Under the pieces are notes generated by a model. The model had not been told where the DNA came from, did not search any database, and worked only from the letters and a program-made list of their open reading frames with translations. A DNA stretch of 64,000 nucleotides from Flammeovirga kamogawensis. Its GTDB lineage: Bacteria; Bacteroidota; Bacteroidia; Cytophagales; Flammeovirgaceae. The position numbers and the translations under genes are program-made. Each line of letters starts with the position of its first letter. Positions within the stretch are counted from its first letter, which is position 1. The stretch lies in the NCBI RefSeq assembly GCF_018736065.1, contig NZ_CP076128.1, forward strand, positions 1,860,001 through 1,924,000, given 5' to 3'. This document shows, piece after piece, positions 34,467-43,755 of this stretch.

Positions 34467-35351
34467 ATGTCAAATTTAATCATCGAAAATCTAACTAAAA
34501 CCTATCCTAATGGAGTGAAAGCTCTTGATAACTTATCACTAGAAATTAACAGTGGAATGTTTGGCCTTTTAGGTCCTAATGGTGCAGGTAAATCATCACT
34601 AATGCGTACGCTTGCAACATTACAAGTACCAGACAATGGTACTATTACTTTAAATGGAACGGACATTATTAATGAACCAGAACAATTAAGAAGGGTTTTA
34701 GGTTATTTACCTCAAGAATTTGGTGTGTACCCCAAAATTACCGCAGAAGATTTACTAGATCATATGGCTATTTTAAAAGGAATAACCAATAAAAAAGAAA
34801 GAACTGAAACTGTAAACTACTTACTTCAAAAAGTAAATTTATACGAAAAAAGAAAGAAGGCTGTTAAAAGTTTTTCTGGAGGTATGAAGCAACGTATAGG
34901 CATTGCTCAAGCATTAATTGGAGATCCTAAACTAATAATCGTTGATGAGCCTACAGCTGGGTTAGATCCTGGTGAAAGAAATCGTTTTCACAATTTACTT
35001 GCTGATGTTGGAGAAAATGTAATTGTTATATTATCAACGCATATTGTTGAAGATGTTCGAGAACTATGTACTGATATGGCAATTATGAACCAAGGTAAAA
35101 TTATGTACAAAGGTTCTCCTGAAAATGTACTTAGTGAACTAGATGGCCTTGTTTGGCAAAAAACAATTGCAAGAAAAGATATTGACGAGTATGTGAATAA
35201 TTTTAAGGTTATTTCTAACAAAATGGTTAGTGGTAAAACAGTAATTCATGTTTTAAGTTCAAGTTCTCCAGCTGAAGGTTTTACACAAGTTGAACCAGAT
35301 TTGGAAGATGTATTTTTCGCTAAAACTTCTGCAAACTTCCTTTCTGAATAA
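34467..35351 (+). CDS. ABC transporter ATP-binding protein
   Basis: 294 aa. Walker A GPNGAGKSS at ~36-44, Q-loop LPQEFGVYP, signature SGGMKQR, Walker B LIIVDEPTAGLD at ~155-166, H-loop STHIVED. The C-terminal ~80 residues form a domain (IDEYVNNFKVISNKMVSGK, then EPDLEDVFF) typical of ABC-2 exporters. It is 13 nt upstream of the permease/M1 fusion gene and clearly its ATPase. Confidence 0.93.
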   Translation: MSNLIIENLTKTYPNGVKALDNLSLEINSGMFGLLGPNGAGKSSLMRTLATLQVPDNGTITLNGTDIINEPEQLRRVLGYLPQEFGVYPKITAEDLLDHMAILKGITNKKERTETVNYLLQKVNLYEKRKKAVKSFSGGMKQRIGIAQALIGDPKLIIVDEPTAGLDPGERNRFHNLLADVGENVIVILSTHIVEDVRELCTDMAIMNQGKIMYKGSPENVLSELDGLVWQKTIARKDIDEYVNNFKVISNKMVSGKTVIHVLSSSSPAEGFTQVEPDLEDVFFAKTSANFLSE

Positions 35352-35364
35352 AAACTAACTTATC

Positions 35365-38300
35365 ATGTTTAAAGAATTTTTCTCTCGAGAAGTCAAGACT
35401 GCTTTAAAGCAGCCTATGGTTTATATATTTATGCTTCTGATGTTATTATTGGCATTTGGAGCAGTATCAACAGATAGTGTAGTTATTGGGGGGGCCATTG
35501 GTAATGTAAAGCGTAATGCTTCAGATATCGTACTTACTTTTTCATTTATCTTATCAATATTTGGCCTTTTAATAGCAACTGCATTTTTTAATAATGCCGC
35601 TTTAAGAGATTATAGTAATCATTTCAACGAAATTCTCTTCAGTACACCAATCAAAAAACGTGATTACTTTTTCGGTAGGTTTCTAGGAGCATTACTTTTA
35701 TCTACTTTACCATTTATAGGTATTTATTTAGGAATTACTTTAGGTACATTTATAGCCCCTCCATTAGATTGGATTGATGCAGAACGTATGGGACCTGTGC
35801 CTTTACATGCTTTTATAAATAGCTATATAATGGTTATTATTCCTAATATGTTTTTCTCTGGATCTATCATATTTTTTCTTGCTACTAAATTTAAAAACAC
35901 TACTGTATCGTTTGTTGGTGCAATGATAATTATAATAGGTTACATAGCCTCTTTAACATTAGCAAGTGATATTGAAAACGAACAAATAGGTGCACTAGTA
36001 GATGTATTTGGCATTAACGTCTATGCTATTGAAAGTAAGTACTATACTGCTCTAGAAAAGAATACTTTAGTACCTAGTTTCTATAGTATTTTAGGTCTAA
36101 ACCGTTTAATATGGGTTGTTCTTGGTTTAATCGTAACTGCAGTTTCATATTCTACTTTTAGTTTTGCAGAAGGAAAAAGTAATGTCAAAAAGGAAAAGAA
36201 AGTAAAAAAATCTACCAAAGAATTCCAAAAACCAGCTTCTATTACGAAGTTTTCTCAACATACCGATTGGATTCAATTTAAAAGTTTCATTTCTATCTAC
36301 TCGAAGACAATAAGGAAAAGTACAACATTCAAAACATTAATTATTTTCAGTGTTTTATTGCTGTGTATGAATTTGTACCAAGGTTACGAATATTTTGGAT
36401 TACAATCCTACCCTGTGACCTATAAAATAATGGATTCAATTAGTGCAGCATCTCAGCTATTCATTATAATCATTATTGTATTCTATAGTGGAGAATTAAT
36501 ATGGCAAGATAGAGAAGTACATTTAAATGAAGTAATAGATTCGTCTCCACATACTACGTTCTCTTCATTAATAGCTAAGGTATTTTCTATTGGCTATGTA
36601 CTTACAATATTATATACTGTTCTTCTTTTAATAGGTATTCTTTTTCAGTTACTGAATGGATATACAAATATTAAAATTGATGTATACATCATTGATTTCC
36701 TCATTACAATTTTCCCTAGTTTTATTACTACCTCCAGTCTAATGCTATTAATTCATGTATTGGTAAATAACAAATACATTGGTTATGCTGTTTGTGTACT
36801 TTTCTTATTTGTAGTAGATATCATTTTAAATGCTTTAGATGTAAGTTCTGTAATGTTATCTTTTGGTAGTTCTATTAATGTTCAGTATTCTGATATGAAT
36901 AGCTTTGGACCTGGTTTAATTGCTAATTTATGGCTTAATGCATATTGGCTTAGTTTCAGTATTCTATTACTCTTAATTGCAGGATTATTATACAATAGAG
37001 GAACAGAACTTTCTTTATTGAAAAGAATTCAAAACGCATCAAAAAATTTAGATGTCAATTATATTGGAGCGCTGTCTTTCTTTTCTGTAATTTGGGCTAT
37101 TATTGCAGGTGTTATTTACTACAATACTCAAGTATTAAATACTTACGAAACTAGTGACCAAATAGAAGAGAATAGAGCTTATTACGAGAAAGAATTTAAA
37201 CAATATGAAAACGTTCCTCAGCCTAAGCTTACGGATGTAGTATTTAATGTAAATATCTTTCCAAAAGAACGTAATGTTTATACTGTTTCTAACCTAACTT
37301 TCCAAAATAAAACTTCTGTTGCCATAGATACATTATTCTATACCTTAAATGATAAATGGGATACTGAATTTATTATTCCAAATGGAAAAGATGTTTTTTA
37401 TGATGAACGAACAGGTTTTAAGAAGATCGCATTAAGTAAAAGTTTACAACCAAATGATATTTTAAAAATGACTATTAAGTCTAATTATATCACAAAAGGT
37501 TTTGAAAACAGTAGAGGGAATACATCTATAATTGAAAATGGAACCTTTATCAATAATGGAGATATACTTCCAAATTTTGGTTATGTAGCAAATGCTGAAC
37601 TTAATGATAAATACAAAAGAAAAGAATATGATTTAGCACCAAAAGAAAGAGTTCCTGCCTTAAATGATAATTGTGGTCCCGAATGTGATATCAATTACTT
37701 AACCAATGGAACATCTGATTGGGTTAATATTGAAACAAATATTTCTACTTCATCAGACCAAATTGCTATAGCTCCTGGTTCATTAGTGAAAGAATGGAAA
37801 AAAGATAATAGAAACTTTTTTACATATAAAGTAGATCATGTTTCTCAAGCATTCGTATCATTTACATCTGCGAGATTCGAAGTAGCTAGAAAAAAATGGA
37901 AAGGGATAGATATTGAAATCTATTATGACGCACAACACAGTGTAAATATTGACAAAATGTTATCTGCTGTAGAAAGATCTTTAGATTATTACATTAAAAA
38001 CTTTGGGCCTTATTATCATAAACAAGCTCGTGTGATAGAATTTCCAAGATATGCTACTTTTGCTCAAGCATTTCCAGGTACCATGCCTTATTCTGAAGCT
38101 TTTGGTTTTATTGTAAACCTAGAAGATGAAGAAGGAAATAATGTAATTGATGCTGTAATTGCTCACGAAATGGCACATCAATGGTGGGCACATCAAGAAG
38201 TAGGTGCTAATGTTCAAGGTGGTACTATGCTAACGGAAAGCTTTTCTGAGTATGCCGCTTTAATGGTAATGAAACAAACTTCTACTCCTATAAAAATGAA

Positions 38301-38934
38301 AGAGTTTTTGAAGTATGATTTAAACCTTTACTTAAGAGGTCGTAGTGGAGAAACTAAAAAAGAACTACCATTATATAAAGTAGAAAATCAACAATATATT
38401 CATTACGGAAAAGGAAGCGTAATTTTGTATGCTTTGCAAGATTATATTGGAGAAGACAGCGTGAATGCTGCTCTTTCTAGCTTCTTAGAAGAGTTTAGGT
38501 ATAAAGAACCTCCTTATCCAACTTCTAATGATTTCCTCAGACATTTATCAACTAGAGTACCAGATTCATTAAATTACTTAATTGATGATTGGTTTAAAGA
38601 AATTACGTTATACGATTATCGCTTAAAAGAAACTTCTTTAACCGAAGTTGAGGATAGTACTTACAAAGTTCAATTAACAATTGAAGCAAGAAAAATTAAG
38701 GCAGATTCTATCGGTAATGAAACTGACGCTCCTTTAAATGAGTGGGTAGATATTGGTTTTTTCTCTGATAACGAAGAAAAAGAACTATTCCATACAGAAC
38801 GTATAAATATTGATCAAAAATCTGGTGTCTATGAATTTACTTTAGACCAATTACCTGTAAAAGCAGGAGTTGACCCTAAGCGTCTACTAATTGAAAGAGT
38901 TTATGATGATAATATCAAAAAAATAGACAAATAG
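35365..38934 (+). CDS. ABC-2 permease fused to an M1 aminopeptidase domain
   Basis: 1189 aa. The N-terminal ~580 residues carry about a dozen membrane helices of ABC-2 type. The C-terminal ~600 residues are a periplasmic M1-like peptidase, with zinc site HEMAHQWW (H934, E935, H938) and E958 in LTESFSEY, twenty residues after the second His, one more than in classical M1 enzymes. The exopeptidase motif GAMEN is replaced by a GTMPYSEAFGF stretch, which leaves substrate choice open. Such fusions are known in Bacteroidota and elsewhere and act with the upstream ATPase. Transported or cleaved peptide unknown. Confidence 0.9.
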   Translation: MFKEFFSREVKTALKQPMVYIFMLLMLLLAFGAVSTDSVVIGGAIGNVKRNASDIVLTFSFILSIFGLLIATAFFNNAALRDYSNHFNEILFSTPIKKRDYFFGRFLGALLLSTLPFIGIYLGITLGTFIAPPLDWIDAERMGPVPLHAFINSYIMVIIPNMFFSGSIIFFLATKFKNTTVSFVGAMIIIIGYIASLTLASDIENEQIGALVDVFGINVYAIESKYYTALEKNTLVPSFYSILGLNRLIWVVLGLIVTAVSYSTFSFAEGKSNVKKEKKVKKSTKEFQKPASITKFSQHTDWIQFKSFISIYSKTIRKSTTFKTLIIFSVLLLCMNLYQGYEYFGLQSYPVTYKIMDSISAASQLFIIIIIVFYSGELIWQDREVHLNEVIDSSPHTTFSSLIAKVFSIGYVLTILYTVLLLIGILFQLLNGYTNIKIDVYIIDFLITIFPSFITTSSLMLLIHVLVNNKYIGYAVCVLFLFVVDIILNALDVSSVMLSFGSSINVQYSDMNSFGPGLIANLWLNAYWLSFSILLLLIAGLLYNRGTELSLLKRIQNASKNLDVNYIGALSFFSVIWAIIAGVIYYNTQVLNTYETSDQIEENRAYYEKEFKQYENVPQPKLTDVVFNVNIFPKERNVYTVSNLTFQNKTSVAIDTLFYTLNDKWDTEFIIPNGKDVFYDERTGFKKIALSKSLQPNDILKMTIKSNYITKGFENSRGNTSIIENGTFINNGDILPNFGYVANAELNDKYKRKEYDLAPKERVPALNDNCGPECDINYLTNGTSDWVNIETNISTSSDQIAIAPGSLVKEWKKDNRNFFTYKVDHVSQAFVSFTSARFEVARKKWKGIDIEIYYDAQHSVNIDKMLSAVERSLDYYIKNFGPYYHKQARVIEFPRYATFAQAFPGTMPYSEAFGFIVNLEDEEGNNVIDAVIAHEMAHQWWAHQEVGANVQGGTMLTESFSEYAALMVMKQTSTPIKMKEFLKYDLNLYLRGRSGETKKELPLYKVENQQYIHYGKGSVILYALQDYIGEDSVNAALSSFLEEFRYKEPPYPTSNDFLRHLSTRVPDSLNYLIDDWFKEITLYDYRLKETSLTEVEDSTYKVQLTIEARKIKADSIGNETDAPLNEWVDIGFFSDNEEKELFHTERINIDQKSGVYEFTLDQLPVKAGVDPKRLLIERVYDDNIKKIDK

Positions 38935-38986
38935 AATATTTGAAGGGAATAATTGAGATTATCTAAGAGAGAATAATCTAATAACG

Positions 38987-39034
38987 AAAAAAGTGAATGT
39001 TTTACTCTAATTTAGTGTAATCATTCACTTTTTT
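38987..39034 (+). terminator. Intrinsic terminator after the ABC/M1 operon
   Basis: A 13-bp perfect outer stem (AAAAAAGTGAATG against CATTCACTTTTTT) with a partly paired inner region and a T tract. Confidence 0.85.
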
Positions 39035-39047
39035 ATATTTCAATTTC

Positions 39048-39620
39048 ATGAAAATAACAGCTCTAATCTTTTCTTTATTATTTTTTGCACTTCCTAGTTA
39101 TGCTCAAGAAGAAGAGCATAGTACAAAAAAGGTCCATGGAAGAGAAGAGGCTCACGGTAAATTAAAACACCATAGAATAGCTCTTATTTGGGCACATGGT
39201 TATGTACCGAAAGCAATCGACAATAAAGACCAAACAGTAATAATACCTGTAATTGGTTTAGATTATGAATATTGGTTCTCTCATAAATTTGCAGTAGGTA
39301 TTTCTAATGATATTGAATTGACCAATTATGTTATTGAAAATCATGATGGTGAAGAATTAGAAAGAGAATATAGCTATGTTGGTGCTGTAATGGGTATTTT
39401 TGAGGTAGCTCCTTTATGGGTAGTGGCTGTTGGCCCTGGTGTTGAAATTGAAAAAAATCAGAATTTCTTTGTCGCTAAACTCAATATAGAAAGAGAATTT
39501 CCTATTGCTGGTGTAGGTTGGGATGTTACTCCTATGTTTAGTTATGAACTTAAAACAAGTAGCGGTCATGGAATTTATGACGCCTTCAATCTAGGCATTG
39601 GAATTGGTAAAAGATTCTAA
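39048..39620 (+). CDS. Small outer-membrane beta-barrel-like protein with His/Glu-rich N-terminus
   Basis: 190 aa. Signal peptide (ALIFSLLFFALPSYAQ), then a short charged stretch EEEHSTKKVHGREEAHGKLK HH-rich in His and Glu, then alternating amphipathic strands (VIIPVIGLDYEYWFSHKFAV, SYVGAVMGIFEVAPLWVVAV, NLGIGIGKRF) ending in the terminal Phe usual for outer-membrane barrels. It resembles the tandem pair at 47013-48344 in layout, not closely in sequence. It begins right after the ABC/M1 terminator. Function unknown. Confidence 0.7.
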   Translation: MKITALIFSLLFFALPSYAQEEEHSTKKVHGREEAHGKLKHHRIALIWAHGYVPKAIDNKDQTVIIPVIGLDYEYWFSHKFAVGISNDIELTNYVIENHDGEELEREYSYVGAVMGIFEVAPLWVVAVGPGVEIEKNQNFFVAKLNIEREFPIAGVGWDVTPMFSYELKTSSGHGIYDAFNLGIGIGKRF

Positions 39621-39643
39621 TTTTTGCACTACGAATTATATAT

Positions 39644-39680
39644 AAAAAGGTGATCAATTTTATTAATTAATCACCTTTTT
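39644..39680. terminator. Bidirectional intrinsic terminator
   Basis: An 11-bp perfect stem (AAAAAGGTGAT against ATCACCTTTTT) with a 15-nt AT-rich loop between the convergent outer-membrane protein and porin genes. Confidence 0.8.
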
Positions 39681-39702
39681 ATTGTTTCTTAATTGCTTTA
39701 AT

Positions 39703-40986
39703 TTAGAAGTTTACTTGCATCTGTAATCTTAGTAAATTTCCAGCTTGATCGTTATAAGGATTTTGAGAATCAACATAAGTTCTATTTGCGATTGTATACA
39801 TTGCTACAAATTCAAATGCTCTATTTGGTTGCCACTCTACACCTATCTCAACATCATTTACATTATAACTTCTTGCATCTAATTCAAATTTCTTCCCTCC
39901 ATCATAATAAATGTACCTAACAAATGGGAAAAATTGATGATGCGTATAATCTATTTTTGCGTACAACATTGCATAACCACCATGTAACTCTTTAGTTTTT
40001 ACCATATTGGTTGGCACATCATATTCAGGTCCTTTACCATAATTATATTCTGCCTGAAAACCAATTGGCTGAGGATACCAAACAAACGTTGCTCCTAATC
40101 TAGCATCATCAAAATTTTGACCTGCTGCATATACAATTTCTTTCTCTCCATTACCGTTTGTAATCTCTGCTTCTAATCCTTCAGAGGTATTAGGTAAAAC
40201 ATATTGCCCTGTATAACCATGAATAGATAATTCCATTATTTGGTCGTTGGCAAACTGAAAAGGCCATGAAGCTCTAGCTACAACATGTAAATTTTCATTT
40301 AAATCTGATGTGTTTATACCTTGTCCGTTATATGCACCTAAAGCAAACGTACCATAATTCCCACTATGCTTTAAATTATTTCTTTTCATGTACTCATATA
40401 TCTTTCTCACCTTTTGAGGCGTATGATACATTACTGCCATTAAATCACGTTCGTTAGGTAAAGCAGAGTTTATAGCATCTGTACGATCTAGAGGGATACG
40501 GAATTGAGAAGATTGCATATTTTCGAAGCCAAAAGGAACTTTACTCTGCCCAACTCTTAACCAAGTAGATTTATGATGATCGAAATATAAATCCATATAA
40601 GCATCTCTTAAAGTAGGCGAGCCTGCAAAATCTGCTTGCATATACACATAAACATTGTCAAGTAGCCAACCACTTACTTTTAAACGTACTCTTCGGAGAG
40701 AGATACCTTTATCAGCTCCCCAGTTTTTATCCATTTGTGGAACTTCTAAATCGGGGTTAGTTTCGAATAAGCCATTATATCTCGCTTGAATATAACCACT
40801 TACTTTAATTCTATCGGTCCAACTTTTAGGTAAAGATTTTTGTATTAACCCCTCACCATCTTGCTCAGGCTTAAATCCAAGTGAATCTATTTTAATTTCT
40901 TCAAAACTATCTTGTGCATGCACACTTACAGAAAATAAAAGTGTTACTAATAATAGTTTAACTGACAGTCTAACTGTACGTTCCAT
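39703..40986 (-). CDS. Phosphate-selective-type porin (OprO/OprP family)
   Basis: 427 aa from MERTVRLSVKLLLV; upstream ATG-less extension is not needed. The signal peptide ends near VSVHAQ. Residues ~55-425 have the OprP/OprO pattern: KVSGYIQARYNG, GADKGISLRRVRLKVSGWL, VYVYMQADFAGSPTLRDAYM, SQFRIPLDRTDAINS, and a final strand LLRLQMQVNF ending in Phe. A trimeric outer-membrane channel, often for phosphate or polyphosphate; selectivity here is not tested. Single gene, with a long 580-bp region upstream. Confidence 0.85.
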   Translation of the reverse strand: MERTVRLSVKLLLVTLLFSVSVHAQDSFEEIKIDSLGFKPEQDGEGLIQKSLPKSWTDRIKVSGYIQARYNGLFETNPDLEVPQMDKNWGADKGISLRRVRLKVSGWLLDNVYVYMQADFAGSPTLRDAYMDLYFDHHKSTWLRVGQSKVPFGFENMQSSQFRIPLDRTDAINSALPNERDLMAVMYHTPQKVRKIYEYMKRNNLKHSGNYGTFALGAYNGQGINTSDLNENLHVVARASWPFQFANDQIMELSIHGYTGQYVLPNTSEGLEAEITNGNGEKEIVYAAGQNFDDARLGATFVWYPQPIGFQAEYNYGKGPEYDVPTNMVKTKELHGGYAMLYAKIDYTHHQFFPFVRYIYYDGGKKFELDARSYNVNDVEIGVEWQPNRAFEFVAMYTIANRTYVDSQNPYNDQAGNLLRLQMQVNF

Positions 40987-41567
40987 TTTAATTAAATATA
41001 GTCGTATATGATAATATGTTTGCAATGTTAGAGGTTTTATCAAAAAATAGTTTCATCAAAATAATAAGTTAACATAGAGTTAATATTACAGATAAATTAT
41101 ATTCACATTGATCTATAAATAACACATCAATGTTACAAGAGTATTTAATCCAAGAACGCACTTATCTATTTAAGTAAGGGATTAGCAGCAGATCTTTTAT
41201 AAAAAAAACCTTAAATCACAAGTTAGTTATATAAACACAAATATTGTATTACATTTATATCAACCACAATTAAAGAGTATTTATATTTAGATAATATATT
41301 ATTAACATTTGATTAAAATAATATATCATTTTTATTATTTAATGTAAATTTAAAATTAACACATGAAGAAAACTCAAGTTTAAATCAAATAACGAAACAC
41401 TAATGAAACACTAGACTTCAACATGAATAAATTATAAACTAAGAATTATGCTTATTATCCTTAATGAGAAGTGTATAACCTTACATATACATAAAAAAAG
41501 AGGTTATCATTATTTTACTAATGATAACCTCCACCTGATGTCTATATTCTATAATTAGAGCTACTAA
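40987..41567. other. Long AT-rich intergenic region between porin and pckA
   Basis: Over 500 bp between two minus-strand genes. It holds the pckA terminator (41491-41530) and a short inverted repeat ACATTGAT/ATCAATGT around 41105-41133, with a 13-nt spacer, in the porin upstream region, a possible operator. No convincing small gene. Confidence 0.5.
41491..41530 (-). terminator. Intrinsic terminator after pckA
   Basis: A perfect 12-bp stem (AGGTTATCATTA against TAATGATAACCT) with a 6-nt loop; on the minus strand it is followed by CTTTTTTT. Confidence 0.85.
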
Positions 41568-43181
41568 TTATGCTTTTACTTCTACTCTAGGAGCACCTTG
41601 TAAGATCGCTTTGTCTTCTAGTCCTTCTTCAAATTTCTTGAAGTTTTCAACAAACTTGTTCGCTAATTTAGCAGCAGTTTCATCGTATCCTTCAAAACCT
41701 CCTGCTTTCCAAGATGCTTTTGCATCTAAAGCTTCAGTAGGTACACCTTCAACCTGAGTTGGAACTTGAACACCAAATACTGGGTGTTCTACAAACTCAA
41801 CATTATCTAACTTTCCTTCTAAAGCTGCTGTAATCATTGCTCTAGTATACTTCAATTTAGTTCTACCAACTTTATCAGAAGGGCCATTAGACCAACCTGT
41901 ATTGATTAACCAAATATTAGTGTTATGCTCCGTCATTTTTTCACCTAGTTTCATTGCATAAACTGATGGATGAAGAGGCATGAAAGGAGCTCCAAAACAA
42001 GCAGAGAATGTAGGAGTTGGCTCTGTAATACCAGCCTCAGTACCTGCTACTTTTGCTGTGTAACCAGACATAAAGTGATACATTGCTTGCTCCTTAGTTA
42101 ACTTAGAGATGGCCGGTAATACACCGTATGCATCACAAGTTAAGAAGAAAATATTACGAGGGTGAGTTTCTGATACAGATGGAATCTTAGCATTTTCGAT
42201 ATGATCGATTGGATAAGATACACGAGTGTTCTCTGTTACAGTCACGTTTGCGTAGTCAACTACTGCAGTTCCAGGGAAGAAACGAGTATTTTCTAATGTT
42301 GCACCAAACTTAATAGCATCCCAAATTTCTGGCTCATTCTCTCTTGATAAGTCAATTGTTTTTGCATAACAACCACCTTCAAAGTTATAAATACCATTAT
42401 CTGACCAACCGTGTTCGTCATCACCAATTAGATTTCTCTTAGGATCTGCAGATAAAGTTGTTTTACCAGTACCTGATAAGCCAAAGAATACAGCAGAATC
42501 TCCATCTACTCCTTCGTTAGCAGAACAGTGCATTGGTAGAACGTTTTGATCTACTAATAACGCGTTAAGTACAGAGAAAATACCTTTTTTAATTTCACCA
42601 GTGTAACGAGATCCACCTACTAAAGCGGCTTTTTCTCCAAAATTTAATATTGAGAAGTTCCCCTGACGTGTTCCATCAATTTCTGGATTAGCGTTGTATT
42701 CAGGAGCTTGTAAAACTACATAGTCAGGCTCTCCAAATACAGCCAATTCTTCTGCTGTTGGTACAATAAACATGTTGTTCACAAAGTGTGATACAGATGC
42801 TAAAGGAGTTACAACTCTTACTTTAATACGGTAAGCAGGATCTGCTCCAGCGTATACATTATTTACATATAATTTTTGGTTGTCTAATAAGTAATCTACC
42901 ATCTTATTAGCTAACCCGTTGAATTTGTCTTGTGGAAATGGCTTATTGATGTTACCCCACCATACTTTGTCGGTAGTGTACTCATCTTTTACGATAAAAC
43001 GGTCTTGAGGAGAACGACCAGTGAACTTACCTGTATCGCACATGATAGCACCTGTCGAGTTTAATACACCCTCACCGTTGTTAATTGCTTCTGCTACTAG
43101 CTCAGCAACTGATAAATCTTTGTTTACTCTTTTTGATTGTGATAAAAGTTTACCCGCTAATTTGTGTGTTTCTGTCATCAT
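41568..43181 (-). CDS. pckA: Phosphoenolpyruvate carboxykinase (ATP)
   Basis: 537 aa, normal for the ATP-dependent enzyme. It turns oxaloacetate and ATP into PEP and CO2, the first step of gluconeogenesis, or runs in reverse in CO2 fixation. Motifs: GRSPQDRFIV substrate site, GLSGTGKTTLSADP kinase-1a loop (~235-248), IGDDEHGW kinase-2 with metal ligand, and NTGWSNGP near the end. Start at 43181 or the adjacent ATG at 43178. Flanked upstream by a 574-bp region shared with arginine deiminase. Confidence 0.97.
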   Translation of the reverse strand: MMTETHKLAGKLLSQSKRVNKDLSVAELVAEAINNGEGVLNSTGAIMCDTGKFTGRSPQDRFIVKDEYTTDKVWWGNINKPFPQDKFNGLANKMVDYLLDNQKLYVNNVYAGADPAYRIKVRVVTPLASVSHFVNNMFIVPTAEELAVFGEPDYVVLQAPEYNANPEIDGTRQGNFSILNFGEKAALVGGSRYTGEIKKGIFSVLNALLVDQNVLPMHCSANEGVDGDSAVFFGLSGTGKTTLSADPKRNLIGDDEHGWSDNGIYNFEGGCYAKTIDLSRENEPEIWDAIKFGATLENTRFFPGTAVVDYANVTVTENTRVSYPIDHIENAKIPSVSETHPRNIFFLTCDAYGVLPAISKLTKEQAMYHFMSGYTAKVAGTEAGITEPTPTFSACFGAPFMPLHPSVYAMKLGEKMTEHNTNIWLINTGWSNGPSDKVGRTKLKYTRAMITAALEGKLDNVEFVEHPVFGVQVPTQVEGVPTEALDAKASWKAGGFEGYDETAAKLANKFVENFKKFEEGLEDKAILQGAPRVEVKA

Positions 43182-43755
43182 TGTGTTGTTTTAATTGCTT
43201 TTACATTATGTGTTTATTGGAATAATACAATAAAATACAAGTGTACCCTACAGTAATTCAATAGTAATTAATGTCCGTTTATTGGTTGTGTTGTTGGCCA
43301 TTGATTACGTTACAATAGTACGTGTATTTTAAAAGTGTCTAAATGACTTTTGTCAACAAGTTTTAAAAACTATATCACCATTAGTCAATGACTTTAAATG
43401 CTTGGACATTAAAACATTGAAATACAAATAGTTAACTTTTATTTGATTAATAATAATTATTGAGATATTTAAATTACGACTATATTTTTACTAAATATTT
43501 AACTATAAAATTTGAATTGATCTTCAAATGTAAAAACTACGTTTATAAATACAAAAGAAAAAATAGAAAAATAATCAATACTCTTCAAAAAAGTCAATTT
43601 TTAATCTTATTAAATAATAAATATCATTATTAGGAGGTGATTTTGATTTAATAGTGACAGATACAAATAATTTCTCTTAAAAATTTAAATGAATGCCTTA
43701 AATAGTAGATATTGAAGGTGTATTCATAAAAGGCATATCAACATAAATATATATA
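43182..43755. other. Divergent regulatory region between pckA and arginine deiminase
   Basis: 574 bp, very AT-rich, upstream of two divergently transcribed metabolic genes. It includes AGGAGGTGA at 43632-43640, a strong Shine-Dalgarno-like sequence with only a TTG ATT TAA and an 8-codon GTG frame after it. No RNA gene or riboswitch recognised. Confidence 0.5.

Noticed and set aside
41105-41133. ACATTGAT/ATCAATGT inverted repeat upstream of the porin as a proven operator
   Set aside because: Eight-base arms with a 13-nt spacer are suggestive only; noted under the intergenic entry and not claimed as a site.
41448-41558. 36-codon frame before pckA's 3' end
   Set aside because: It runs through the pckA terminator hairpin, so it is most likely chance.
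43693-43736. ATGCCTT/AAGGCAT inverted repeat just before arginine deiminase
   Set aside because: Seven-base arms with a 30-nt gap are expected by chance in this region.
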